Position numbers and translations under genes: made by a program. A model generated the notes under the pieces. It did no database searches. It was not told the origin of the DNA and saw nothing but the letters and a program-made list of their open reading frames with translations. Below, one piece after another: positions 41,802-50,103 of a stretch of DNA of 64,000 nt (the first letter of the stretch is position 1; each line of letters opens with the position of its first letter). This DNA comes from Mesorhizobium sp. ES1-1 (lineage in GTDB: Bacteria; Pseudomonadota; Alphaproteobacteria; Rhizobiales; Rhizobiaceae), in contig NZ_JAIUGX010000004.1 of assembly GCF_020164785.1 (NCBI RefSeq), positions 62,001 to 126,000 on the forward strand, written 5' to 3'.

Positions 41802-43297
41802 TGGAGCCGATCGTCCGTCTGGAGAACATCACCAAGACTTATCGCGGCGTGCCCGCCGTGAAGACTGTCAGCTTCGACTTGCGCAAGGGCGAGATCCACG
41901 CGCTGCTCGGCGAGAATGGCGCCGGCAAATCGACGCTGACCAAGATCATCGCCGGCGTCGTCGACGCCACCTCCGGCAAGATGTTCCACAAGGGCCAGGA
42001 GATTGCCTACGCCTCGCCGCATGCTGCACTTCAGGCCGGCATTGCCATGGTCTTCCAGGAAACCAGCCTGGTGCCGTCGATGACGGTGGCGCAGAACCTC
42101 TATCTCGGCACGGAAAAATTCCTGAACCGGCTGCGCGGCACCTACATCTCGGCGCAGCAGTTCCTCCAGTCGCTGAACTTCCCGGTCGACCCGAACGCCA
42201 TGGTGGCGACATTGGGCGCCGCCAAGCGGCAGATGGTCGAGATCGCGCGCGCGGTCCACCACAATGCCGAGATCATCATCTTCGACGAGCCGACGGCGAC
42301 GCTGACACCGGAAGAAAAGCGCCACTTCTTCGCGCTGATCCGGCGGCTGAAGGCGAGCGGCGTCTCCATCGTCTTCATCAGCCACGCGCTGGAAGAGGCG
42401 CTGATGATCGCCGATCGCATCACCATCCTGCGCGACGGCGAGCTGGTCGTCACCGACGACACGGCGGCCTTCGACCGCGACAAGATCGTCGCCGCCATGG
42501 TCGGTCGTACGTTGTCGGGGCAGATCTACAGCCAGCGCGACGAGGCCAGGCTGCGCAAGGCCGGCAAGAAGGTCCTGTCGGTTCAGGACATCTCGATGAG
42601 CAATGTCGTGCGCAACAATTCCTTCTCGATCTTCGAGGGCCAGATCACCGGCGTGTTCGGGCTGATAGGATCGGGCCGCACCGAGACGTTCAAGATCATC
42701 TCGGGCATCTACAAGCGCGACTTCCGGCGCGGCGGCGCCATCGAGCTGGACGACAAGCCGGTGCGCTATCTCGTGCCCAGCGAAGCGGTGGCCGACGGCA
42801 TCGTCTATGTCACCGAGGACCGCAAGAGCGAAGGCATTTTCGAGACGATGGGCATCGCCGAGAACCTGTTCGGCGGGTTGCTGGCGGCGGGCCGCGAAAA
42901 GGCCTGGGTGATCAACCAGCAGGAGATGCGGACGCTCTCGGCCGAATGGGCAAAGACGCTGAACATCAAGGCGATCAACGACAATGCCCGCGTGGTCGAG
43001 CTGTCCGGCGGCAACCAGCAGAAGGTGGTGATCGGCAAGGGCCTTGTGCAGCAGCCGCGCATCGTCATCTTCGACGAACCGACACGCGGCGTCGATGTCG
43101 GCGCCATCGCCGAGATCCACCAGATCATCAACCGTCTGGCCGACGAGGGACTGGCCGTGGTGGTCATCTCCTCCTACCTGCCGGAAATCATGAACCTGTC
43201 AGACCGGATCCTGGTGTGCCGCCAGGGCCGCATCGTCGAGGAGTTCTCGCCGGCGGAGGCGACCGAGGAAAAGATCATGTATGCGGCGGTGCATTAG
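41801..43297 (+). CDS. Sugar ABC transporter ATP-binding protein, two NBDs (RbsA/MglA type)
   Basis: A 498-residue tandem ATPase. The first domain has [27 protein letters not shown] and FDEPTATLTPEE; its signature is degenerate (TLGAAKRQMVEIARA). The second domain has the usual degenerate Walker A (GLIGSGRTETFK) and a canonical signature LSGGNQQKVVIGKGL with IFDEPTRGVDVGA. This asymmetry is normal for CUT2 ATPases. It powers the two-permease channel of this operon. Start overlaps the previous stop as TGATG. Confidence 0.92.
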   Translation: MEPIVRLENITKTYRGVPAVKTVSFDLRKGEIHALLGENGAGKSTLTKIIAGVVDATSGKMFHKGQEIAYASPHAALQAGIAMVFQETSLVPSMTVAQNLYLGTEKFLNRLRGTYISAQQFLQSLNFPVDPNAMVATLGAAKRQMVEIARAVHHNAEIIIFDEPTATLTPEEKRHFFALIRRLKASGVSIVFISHALEEALMIADRITILRDGELVVTDDTAAFDRDKIVAAMVGRTLSGQIYSQRDEARLRKAGKKVLSVQDISMSNVVRNNSFSIFEGQITGVFGLIGSGRTETFKIISGIYKRDFRRGGAIELDDKPVRYLVPSEAVADGIVYVTEDRKSEGIFETMGIAENLFGGLLAAGREKAWVINQQEMRTLSAEWAKTLNIKAINDNARVVELSGGNQQKVVIGKGLVQQPRIVIFDEPTRGVDVGAIAEIHQIINRLADEGLAVVVISSYLPEIMNLSDRILVCRQGRIVEEFSPAEATEEKIMYAAVH

Positions 43298-43362
43298 GTT
43301 GTTGTTGGAGGGTATGCACAGTGTGCCGGAGCTTCGAGCTTGCGGCGCCACCCGTTCGTCAG

Positions 43363-43548
43363 TTCGTCATCCACGGGCGAAGCAAGGAGCGTAGCGACGC
43401 GGCGCAGACCCGAGGATTCATGCCGGGACTCCGAAGCGCCGCAGCGGCACAGAATTCTGCTCCGCTGAGTTCACCGGCGGACGTCACGGAATGGATGCTA
43501 GGGTCTTCGCGACGGCGCTTTGCGCCTGCTCCACCCTAGGATGACGAA
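43363..43548. repeat. Intergenic repeat with 10-bp terminal inverted repeats
   Basis: Perfect ends TTCGTCATCC (43363-43372) and GGATGACGAA (43539-43548) bound a 186-base element of no coding value, containing AGCGTAGCGACGCGGCGCAG. It differs from the GGGGAG-type palindromes elsewhere in the window. The rest of the 43298-43677 gap shows nothing further I can support. Confidence 0.55.
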
Positions 43549-43677
43549 GGGTGAGGGGTCCGCAAACTTGAACGCTTCTGATCCTACCCGCATAAAAAGC
43601 TGAATCATAAGAGCCGATTAGCCTACTTTGCTTGAGACCTGATTCAACGACCTCATCAAGATACAGAAGGAAAAGCG

Positions 43678-44085
43678 ATGGCCACCACAAAACTCCTGAC
43701 CGATGCCGAGGTTGAACGAATTCCGGCGGTGAAAGCGGTCTTCGACGACATCCGCGCAACGCGCAAATCGGATTTCGTCAACAATTTCTGGCGCGGGCTG
43801 GCCAATGATCCGGCGGCGCTGAAGCGCATATGGGAACAGCTCAAGGTGGTGATGGTTGCCGACAGCGCCATCGACCCGCTGACCAAGGAGATGATCTACA
43901 TCGCCGTGTCGACCGCCAATGGCTGCTCGTATTGCGTCCACTCGCACACGGCCGCTGCTCGGGCCAAAGGCATGACCGATGCGCAGCATGGCGAGCTGGT
44001 ATCGATCATCGGACTGGCCGGCCAGACCAATCACATGGTGACCGCACTGCAGATCCCGGTCGACCCGCAGTTCGACGTGAAGTGA
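43678..44085 (+). CDS. Carboxymuconolactone decarboxylase / AhpD-like protein
   Basis: A 135-residue all-helical protein of the AhpD-like family. The redox motif is NGCSYCVHSHTAA (CxxC followed by His, about residues 81-93), so it is more likely an alkylhydroperoxidase-type or thiol redox protein than a decarboxylase. Preceded by AAGGAAAAGCG. It stands alone and is convergent with the minus-strand molybdenum hydroxylase operon. Confidence 0.82.
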   Translation: MATTKLLTDAEVERIPAVKAVFDDIRATRKSDFVNNFWRGLANDPAALKRIWEQLKVVMVADSAIDPLTKEMIYIAVSTANGCSYCVHSHTAAARAKGMTDAQHGELVSIIGLAGQTNHMVTALQIPVDPQFDVK

Positions 44086-44132
44086 GGCGAAGCGTCGTTT
44101 CCTTCTCTCGCAAGGGGAGGAAGGGGCAGCGC

Positions 44133-45020
44133 TTACACAGGCCGGTATACCTTCTCCGCCGTGTTCCAGAAAATGTCGGCTTCGGCGGCCCAGCCATGCT
44201 TTGCGACCGCGGCGCGGTGCGCCTTGATCAGCTCCGCGTGACTGGTCCACAGTTTCTCGATCGGGAAGTTCGAGCCGAACATCAAGTGGTCGCTGCCAAG
44301 GATGTCGATCGCGTTGTCGACGATGTAGGCGATCAGCGCCGGATCGTTACGGTGCACGAAGGTGCCGAGACCGGAAAGCTTGGCGTAGAGATTGGGCGCG
44401 GCCGAGAGCGTGCGCAAGCCAGCCTTCCAGGCTTCGGTCGTCTCCGGCTCCATGCCGATCAGCATGCCGGCGTGGGTGAGGATGAAGTTGGTTTCCGGGT
44501 TTTCGCCCACGAGCGTTAGCCCGTCTTTCATTTGGGCAGGGAAGAGCTGAAGGTCGAAGGACAGGCCGTAGTCCTTGAGCCGGCGTACATTGGCGCGCAC
44601 CTTGGGATCTATGACCTGATCGGCCGAACTGGCGAAGCGGAAGGCTGGCGTCTCGTGCCAGTGCAGTTGCATGCGCACGCCGCGCAGCAGCGGATACTTC
44701 ATCAAGCGGTCGATCTGGGGCCTGATATCGTCCACCGTCATGTCTGTGTAGCCGACGATCGCGTGGGGCCAGCCGGTCTCGTCGGCTGTCTTCTGCAGAA
44801 AGGCGACTTCCTTCTCGAAATCCTCCTTGGCCCAGTTGGTCTGAACATAGACGGCCCTTTCGACGCCGGCGCCCTCCTGGTCCTGGAGAAACTCCTCGAT
44901 CGGATAGTCGCGGCGGATGGGTTCGTAAGGGCCGAAGATGCGTGGCACCATCGGCCCGACCAGCCAAGGCTGGTCCTGCTGGCGCCAGATGTGGAAATGC
45001 GCGTCGATGGTCTTCTGCAT
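44133..45020 (-). CDS. Amidohydrolase-2 family (metal-dependent TIM barrel) hydrolase
   Basis: A 295-residue hydrolase. Motifs: TIDAHFHIWRQ (HxH metal site), GVERAVYVQTNW, LLRGVRMQLHWHETPAF, FILTHAGMLIG (His) and ILGSDHLMFGSNFPIEKLW (metal Asp in GSNFP). This group hydrolyses lactones or decarboxylates small acids. Last gene of the operon, start overlapping the upstream stop (TGATG), so it probably acts on the product of the molybdenum hydroxylase. Confidence 0.83.
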   Translation of the reverse strand: MQKTIDAHFHIWRQQDQPWLVGPMVPRIFGPYEPIRRDYPIEEFLQDQEGAGVERAVYVQTNWAKEDFEKEVAFLQKTADETGWPHAIVGYTDMTVDDIRPQIDRLMKYPLLRGVRMQLHWHETPAFRFASSADQVIDPKVRANVRRLKDYGLSFDLQLFPAQMKDGLTLVGENPETNFILTHAGMLIGMEPETTEAWKAGLRTLSAAPNLYAKLSGLGTFVHRNDPALIAYIVDNAIDILGSDHLMFGSNFPIEKLWTSHAELIKAHRAAVAKHGWAAEADIFWNTAEKVYRPV

Positions 45021-46288
45021 CACGAAACCCTCTTCCAGATTGTCGCCGCGTGCGGGGCAGGGCGGGCGAGCGACAGGATGAAATCGCCAAGGCCGGCGAG
45101 AGACGAACCGTCGACCAGATCGTCGAGGTCAGGCAGGATAGCGCGCAGCGCCGCCGTTTCCGGCCGGAAACGCGGATCGCCGGCCAGCGGGGTCGCCAGC
45201 GAAAGGCGGAAGGCGCGGGCGCTCAGCCGCCGCATCGCCATCTCCAACTCGGCATGGTCGCCGCGTTCCAGCGCATCCGAGAGAATGACCACCGCGGCGC
45301 CGCGCGCGAAAGACGAAAAGCGCGGCACGGAGAGGAAGGCAAGCAGCGTCGGCCCCATGCGGGTGCCACCGTCCCAGTCATCCACCTGGGCCGCGGCGCG
45401 TGCCAGCGCCTGATCTCGGTCGCGCAGGCGCAGGGCCGAGGTGATCCGGGTGAGTCGCGTGCCGAAGGTGAAGATCTCGGCGCGGTCCGTGCCTTGAACG
45501 GCGGCATGCGCGAGCTTCAAATAATCGGCCGTGTGCAGCTTCATCGAGCCGGAGACATCGATCAGCAGCAGGAGCTTGCGCGCCACGGTCTGGCGGCGGC
45601 GCAGCAGCGGCGAGGGGACGTCGCCATCCGCGCTGACGATCTCGCGCAGCGACCGGCGCAGGTCGAGCTTGCCGCGCGAATGCGTGCGCACGGTGCGGAA
45701 GGAGCGGCGCGAGGGCAGCGCGCTCGACAAGCCGCAGCGAAAGGCGGTCAGCCTGTCCTCGTCGCGCTCGAATTCGCGGAGGCTCAACTGCTCGCGGGCC
45801 GAGGATAGTTCGCCGCCCTCCTGGCTTTGCTCGACCTCCATGCGGTCGTCGTCTGCGCCGCCATCATCCTTGACGCGGGTTTCCTCGTCCGGATCGCCTT
45901 CGACCATTGCCGGCGTGCTGCCATAAAAATGGCTCTGGAAATGCGCTTCGAACTCCTCACGGCGGTCGGGTGGCGGCGCCAAGGTGGCAAGCGCCGCCTG
46001 GCGGATGTCGCCCATGGAGCGCGGCCCAAGCAATGTCACCGCCTGCATGAAGCCGGAGACCTGCTCCGGGGCGACGGCAAAGCCATAGCGGCGCAAAAGG
46101 CGGCCGAAGTGGAGGAAGGGCTGGGCGGCGCGGGGCAAGCTCTCCTCGCCCCGTTCACGGGGAGAGGATGCCGGCAGGCAGGTGAGGGGCGGCGCCACCT
46201 TCTGCCCACGATGGCGCTGCCCCTCATCCTCCCCTTCAGGGCACCTTCTCCCCGTGAACGGGGAGAAGGGGTCGTTCAGATCGCCCAT
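45020..46288 (-). CDS. CoxE-like VWA domain protein carrying an in-frame palindromic insert
   Basis: A 422-residue protein. The C-terminal half is a von Willebrand A domain with MIDAS motif LLLIDVSGSMKLH (about residues 241-253), then FTFGTRLTRIT, WDGGTRMG and VVILSDALERGD. The N-terminal family part begins near PFLHFGRLLRRYGFAVAPEQV. Before it, about 46 residues are encoded by a palindromic repeat. CoxE partners CoxD (MoxR AAA+) in maturing molybdenum enzymes. The ATG overlaps the MoxR stop (TGATG), which fixes the start before the insert. Confidence 0.82.
   Translation of the reverse strand: MGDLNDPFSPFTGRRCPEGEDEGQRHRGQKVAPPLTCLPASSPRERGEESLPRAAQPFLHFGRLLRRYGFAVAPEQVSGFMQAVTLLGPRSMGDIRQAALATLAPPPDRREEFEAHFQSHFYGSTPAMVEGDPDEETRVKDDGGADDDRMEVEQSQEGGELSSAREQLSLREFERDEDRLTAFRCGLSSALPSRRSFRTVRTHSRGKLDLRRSLREIVSADGDVPSPLLRRRQTVARKLLLLIDVSGSMKLHTADYLKLAHAAVQGTDRAEIFTFGTRLTRITSALRLRDRDQALARAAAQVDDWDGGTRMGPTLLAFLSVPRFSSFARGAAVVILSDALERGDHAELEMAMRRLSARAFRLSLATPLAGDPRFRPETAALRAILPDLDDLVDGSSLAGLGDFILSLARPAPHAATIWKRVS
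46139..46275. repeat. Palindromic element within the CoxE-like coding sequence
   Basis: Hairpins CCCCGTTCACGGGG (about 46151-46164) and CTTCTCCCCGTGAACGGGGAGAAG (about 46245-46268), with GTGAGGGGCGGCGCC and GGCGCTGCCCCTCAT arms, match the element at 38439-38566. It is translated in frame as about 46 residues rich in Arg, Pro and Gly near the N-terminus of the VWA protein, without creating a stop. Confidence 0.8.
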
Positions 46289-47169
46289 CACCCCAGCGCC
46301 TCCTCGACAATCCGGCCAAGCTCCGGCGCGATGTAGGTGAGATCCTCCTCATCCTTGATCAGCACGCCAATGGCGCGGCGGAAGGCTTCCGGCCAAGGGC
46401 TGCCGCCCTTTTCCAGGATGGTCGCGGCGTTCGCCCACTCTACCGCCTCGGCGATGCCAGGCGGCTTGGCAAGCGGCCTGGCGCGGATGGTCTGCACGGC
46501 CGCCGCCACCGCGCGTGCGGTGGCTTGTGCGACATCGCCGGCGCGCAGCATGATGATGGCGGCCTCACGCTCGGCATCGGGATAGCCGATCCAATGGTAG
46601 ACGCATCGCCGGCGCAGCGCTTCGGCGAGTTCGCGTGTGCGGTTCGAGGTCAGGATGACGATCGGCTGTGCCGCCGCGCGGATCGTGCCGCGCTCGGGTA
46701 TACTGATCTGGAAGTCGGAGAGAAATTCGAGCAGCAGGGCCTCGAACTCATGGTCCGAACGGTCAATCTCGTCGACCAGCAGCACGCGCTGTTGCGGCGC
46801 CCTAAGCACCTGCAGCAAGGGACGGGCGATCAGGAAACGGTCGTCATAAATGTCGATGTCCTGCTCGCCGGCATGGCGGATGGCGAGCAGTTGACGCTGG
46901 TAGTTCCACTCATAGAGAGCGTGCGCGGCGTCAATGCCTTCATAGCATTGCAGGCGCACCAGATCGCGGCCGAGCAACGTAGCGACAGCCTTGGCCGCCT
47001 CCGTCTTGCCGACGCCGGGCGCACCTTCGAGCAGGAGGGGTTTGCCCATCCGGATCGCCAGGAAGATGGCGGTCGCCAGGCTCTCGTCGGCGAGATAGCG
47101 TGAACCGGCCAGATGCTGCGCTACCGCCTCCGGCGACATCGCGACAGTTTCGGCGTTCGCTCCGGACAT
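46288..47169 (-). CDS. MoxR/CoxD-type AAA+ ATPase
   Basis: A 293-residue AAA+ chaperone-like ATPase. Walker A GAPGVGKTEAAKA (about 48-60), Walker B VLLVDEIDRSDHEFEALLLEFL (about 123-144), sensor-1 IVILTSNRTRELAEALRRRC (Asn, arginine finger). With the VWA partner downstream it forms a CoxDE-like pair; in CO dehydrogenase operons these reshape the active-site metal or sulfur. Start at MSGANAE lies eight bases after the molybdenum subunit stop; a longer frame upstream is antisense noise. Confidence 0.88.
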   Translation of the reverse strand: MSGANAETVAMSPEAVAQHLAGSRYLADESLATAIFLAIRMGKPLLLEGAPGVGKTEAAKAVATLLGRDLVRLQCYEGIDAAHALYEWNYQRQLLAIRHAGEQDIDIYDDRFLIARPLLQVLRAPQQRVLLVDEIDRSDHEFEALLLEFLSDFQISIPERGTIRAAAQPIVILTSNRTRELAEALRRRCVYHWIGYPDAEREAAIIMLRAGDVAQATARAVAAAVQTIRARPLAKPPGIAEAVEWANAATILEKGGSPWPEAFRRAIGVLIKDEEDLTYIAPELGRIVEEALG

Positions 47170-47177
47170 GTTGCCGC

Positions 47178-48182
47178 TCAGGTCGCCGCTTGCGCCCTGA
47201 GCGCGCGCAGGATGCGCTCCGGCGTGATCGGCAGCGTGTCGATGCGCACGCCGACCGCGTCGAACACGGCATTGGCGACCGCTGGAATCTGCGGATTGGC
47301 GCACATTTCGCCTGGCCCCTTGGCGCCATAGGGCCCGTCGGCCGAGGGCCGTTCCAGCACGATGATCTCGGTTTCGGCGAGGTCGCCGGGGCCTGGCATC
47401 AGATACTGGTTGAAGTCGGTGCCGCCATGGTCGCGGTTGGGATAATAGGGTTCGGTCGTCTCGTAGAGCGCGTGGCTGATGCCCATCCAGGACCCGCCGA
47501 CAAGCTGCTGTTCGACCATTTTCGGGTTCAGCGCACGGCCGATCTCGAAAACGTTCTTCACGGTCAGGACAGTGACCTCGCCGGTCTCGTCATCGACTTC
47601 GACCTCGGCGACGGTGCAAGCATGCGCGTAGCAGGTCGACGGCTTCATCGCGCCGGTCTCCTTCTCCGGATAGGAGCGCGGGATCAGGAACATGCCGCGG
47701 CCGGAGATCGAGCGGCCGCGCTTGAAATGCGCCGACAGCGCGACATCGAAGATCGAGATCGCCTTTTGCGGCGCGCCCTTGACCAGGATGTTCCCCAGGC
47801 CGTCCGTCTCGAGGTCGGAGGCGTTGACCTCCAGTTCCTCGGCGGCCACTTCCAGCATCACCTGACGCGCTTCCTTGGCTGCCTGGATGACAGCGTTGCC
47901 GGCGCGGTGGGTGCCGCGCGAGGCGAACGTGCCCATGCAGTGCGGGCCGGTATCGGTGTCGGCGGTGTCGACGACGACGCGGTCGGTCGGCACGCCGATC
48001 GTCTCGGCGCAGATCTGCGCCATGATCTGCTTCATGCCCTGGCCGAGGTCGACCGACGACAGCGTCACCATGAAATTACCGGTCGGAGTCGAATGCACCA
48101 GCGCCTGGGTGGGGTCGCCGCCGAGATTCATGCCGGTCGGATAGTTGATCGCGGCGACGCCGCGTCCGCGCTTGATCGCCAT
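47178..48182 (-). CDS. Molybdenum hydroxylase large subunit, C-terminal half (separate gene)
   Basis: A 334-residue polypeptide equal to the second molybdopterin-binding domain of xanthine-dehydrogenase-family large subunits. It has VDLGQGMKQIMAQICAE (GQG cofactor loop), TFASRGTHRAGNAV, RGMFLIPRSYPEKETGA and, near the end, DGPYGAKGPGEMCANPQIP, where the Glu is the catalytic base. Start ATG follows the stop of the first-half gene by one base (TGA-G-ATG). The family usually has both halves in one chain; a natural split is known in nicotinate dehydrogenase (NdhL/NdhM). Confidence 0.87.
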   Translation of the reverse strand: MAIKRGRGVAAINYPTGMNLGGDPTQALVHSTPTGNFMVTLSSVDLGQGMKQIMAQICAETIGVPTDRVVVDTADTDTGPHCMGTFASRGTHRAGNAVIQAAKEARQVMLEVAAEELEVNASDLETDGLGNILVKGAPQKAISIFDVALSAHFKRGRSISGRGMFLIPRSYPEKETGAMKPSTCYAHACTVAEVEVDDETGEVTVLTVKNVFEIGRALNPKMVEQQLVGGSWMGISHALYETTEPYYPNRDHGGTDFNQYLMPGPGDLAETEIIVLERPSADGPYGAKGPGEMCANPQIPAVANAVFDAVGVRIDTLPITPERILRALRAQAAT

Positions 48183-48183
48183 C

Positions 48184-49551
48184 TCAAGCTCCCTTCGCGT
48201 AGGACGACATCGCCATGTATTTCTCCGCCACCGGCCAATCGGCGGCGCGCGAGGCTTCCTGCATGCATTCGATCAGCGCCGCCCCTTCGGTCGGCTGCCG
48301 ATGCGCCTTCATGTCGCCGTCGCGATAGGCGTTGATGAAGCGGAATTCGAGCGGATCCATGCCGATCAGCCGCGCCAGCTTGTCCATCTGCACCTCCAGC
48401 GCGAAATCGCCGATGGTGACGCCGAAGCCGCGCATGGCGGAGGAGGGGGTGCGGTTGGTGTAGACGCAATAGGTGTCGATCCAGACATTGGGGATGGTGT
48501 AGGGACCGGGATAGTGGCCGGCGCCCTTCTGCGCGCCATAGGGCGAGTGTCGCGAATAGGCGCCGGCGTCGGTGTAGCCGGTCACCTTACGCGCAACGAT
48601 GCGGCCATCCTTCATGACGCCGTCCTTGATGACGACCTTCTCGGCGGCGCGCGGCGAAGAGATCTGCATTTCTTCCTCGCGGCTGTAGATGAAGGAGACC
48701 GGCCGGCCGGTGAGCTTGGCGCCGAGGATGGCGATCGGCTCGACGATGACGTCGACCTTGCCGCCGAAGCCGCCGCCGACGGTGCCGCCGACGAAATGGA
48801 GCTTGCTTCCGGGCATCTGCAGGATGATCGAGGTGTTGTCGAGGGTGAAGAACATCGCCTGGGTGTTGGTGTAGCAGGTGAAGCGGTCGTTGCCCGCCGG
48901 AGCCACCACGCAACCGGTGGTTTCGGTCGGCGCGTGTTCGATTGGCGAGGATTGGTAGCTCTGTTCGAGAATGTGGTCGGCCTCGGCAAAGCCAGCCTCG
49001 ACATCGCCGAACCGAACTTTGCGGCACTCGCCGCTGTCGTAGAGATAATAATTCTGGCCGTGATATTCGTTGACCAGAGGGGCGCCGGGCTTCAGCGCTT
49101 CCTCCATGTCGAAGACGGCCGGAAGCACCTCGTAGTCGACCTTGACCTTGGCCGCGGCTTCCTGTGCCGCGCGCTCGGTATCGGCCAGTACCGCCACAAC
49201 GGCCTCGCCCTTGAAGCGCACCTTGCCGTCGGCCAGCACGGTCTCGTCCTCGGGGCCGACCTGGATCAGGATCAGGATGGTGTAGACATTATGCGGCACG
49301 TCCTTGGCCGTGAGCACCCTTGCGACGCCTGGATGTTTCTCGGCTTCGGAGGTGTCGATCGAGCGGATCCGGGCATGATGATGGGGGCTGCGCACCATCT
49401 TCAGATGCAGCATGCCGGGGAAGTTGCGGTCGGCAAAGAAACTGGTCTTGCCGGTAACATGGCCGGGCGAATCCGAGCGCGGCCGATCCTGGCCGATCTC
49501 GTGCAGATCGTCCTTGCGGACATCGGCGAAGTAATTCTTGCGCAGTTCCAT
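48184..49551 (-). CDS. Molybdenum hydroxylase large subunit, N-terminal half (separate gene)
   Basis: A 455-residue polypeptide covering the a/b hammerhead and first molybdopterin-binding domain. GHVTGKTSFFADRNFPGMLHLKMVRSPHHHARI is the hammerhead start; FVGGTVGGGFGGKVDVIVEP binds cofactor, and RTPSSAMRGFGVTIGDFALEVQMD carries the conserved Arg. It ends AMSSYAKGA just before the linker expected in the fused enzyme. The preceding small subunit gene ends 12 bases upstream. Substrate unknown. Confidence 0.87.
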   Translation of the reverse strand: MELRKNYFADVRKDDLHEIGQDRPRSDSPGHVTGKTSFFADRNFPGMLHLKMVRSPHHHARIRSIDTSEAEKHPGVARVLTAKDVPHNVYTILILIQVGPEDETVLADGKVRFKGEAVVAVLADTERAAQEAAAKVKVDYEVLPAVFDMEEALKPGAPLVNEYHGQNYYLYDSGECRKVRFGDVEAGFAEADHILEQSYQSSPIEHAPTETTGCVVAPAGNDRFTCYTNTQAMFFTLDNTSIILQMPGSKLHFVGGTVGGGFGGKVDVIVEPIAILGAKLTGRPVSFIYSREEEMQISSPRAAEKVVIKDGVMKDGRIVARKVTGYTDAGAYSRHSPYGAQKGAGHYPGPYTIPNVWIDTYCVYTNRTPSSAMRGFGVTIGDFALEVQMDKLARLIGMDPLEFRFINAYRDGDMKAHRQPTEGAALIECMQEASRAADWPVAEKYMAMSSYAKGA

Positions 49552-49563
49552 TCTGTTGGTCCT

Positions 49564-50046
49564 TCAGGCCGCGTTCTGCGAATTGGCGCGGGCCGCGAGC
49601 AGCACCGCCTGGATAATCGGCTCATACCCCGTGCAGCGGCAGATATTACCCGACAGCGCTTGGACCACCTCGTCGCGGCTGGGATTGGGCGTATGGTCCA
49701 GCAGCACCTTGGCGGCCATGATCATGCCCGGTGTGCAGAAGCCGCATTGCGAGGCGAAAGCGTCGAGGAAGGCGCGCTGCAGCGGATGCAGGACGCCGCC
49801 TTCTGACAGGCCGGACGTCGTCGTGATGGCGGTACCATTGCAGTTCTCGGCCAATGTAAGGCAGGAAAGCCGGAGTTCGCCGTCGATGATGACCGAGCAG
49901 GCGCCGCAGGTGCCCTGATGGCAGCCACCCTTCGGCGAGGTGTCGCCGATCTTGTCGCGCAACGCATGCAGCAGCGTCGAACCGCTGTCGATGAATTCGG
50001 CCGTCTCGCTGCCATTGAGCGTGAATTGGACCGGGACCTTCGCCAT
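49564..50046 (-). CDS. Molybdenum hydroxylase small [2Fe-2S] subunit (CoxS/NdhS-like)
   Basis: A 160-residue two-cluster iron-sulfur subunit. The plant-ferredoxin cluster uses KGGCHQGTCGACSVIIDG and RLSCLTLAE; the second cluster uses QCGFCTPGM and NICRCTGYEPI. Electrons pass from molybdopterin through these to FAD. GGAGGAAAA precedes the start. Size and motifs are normal. Confidence 0.93.
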   Translation of the reverse strand: MAKVPVQFTLNGSETAEFIDSGSTLLHALRDKIGDTSPKGGCHQGTCGACSVIIDGELRLSCLTLAENCNGTAITTTSGLSEGGVLHPLQRAFLDAFASQCGFCTPGMIMAAKVLLDHTPNPSRDEVVQALSGNICRCTGYEPIIQAVLLAARANSQNAA

Positions 50047-50103
50047 TTTTCCTCCTTGCGCGCCTGCCCGAGCAATCGGACAGACGCGCCCCCCGACAGT
50101 TGA

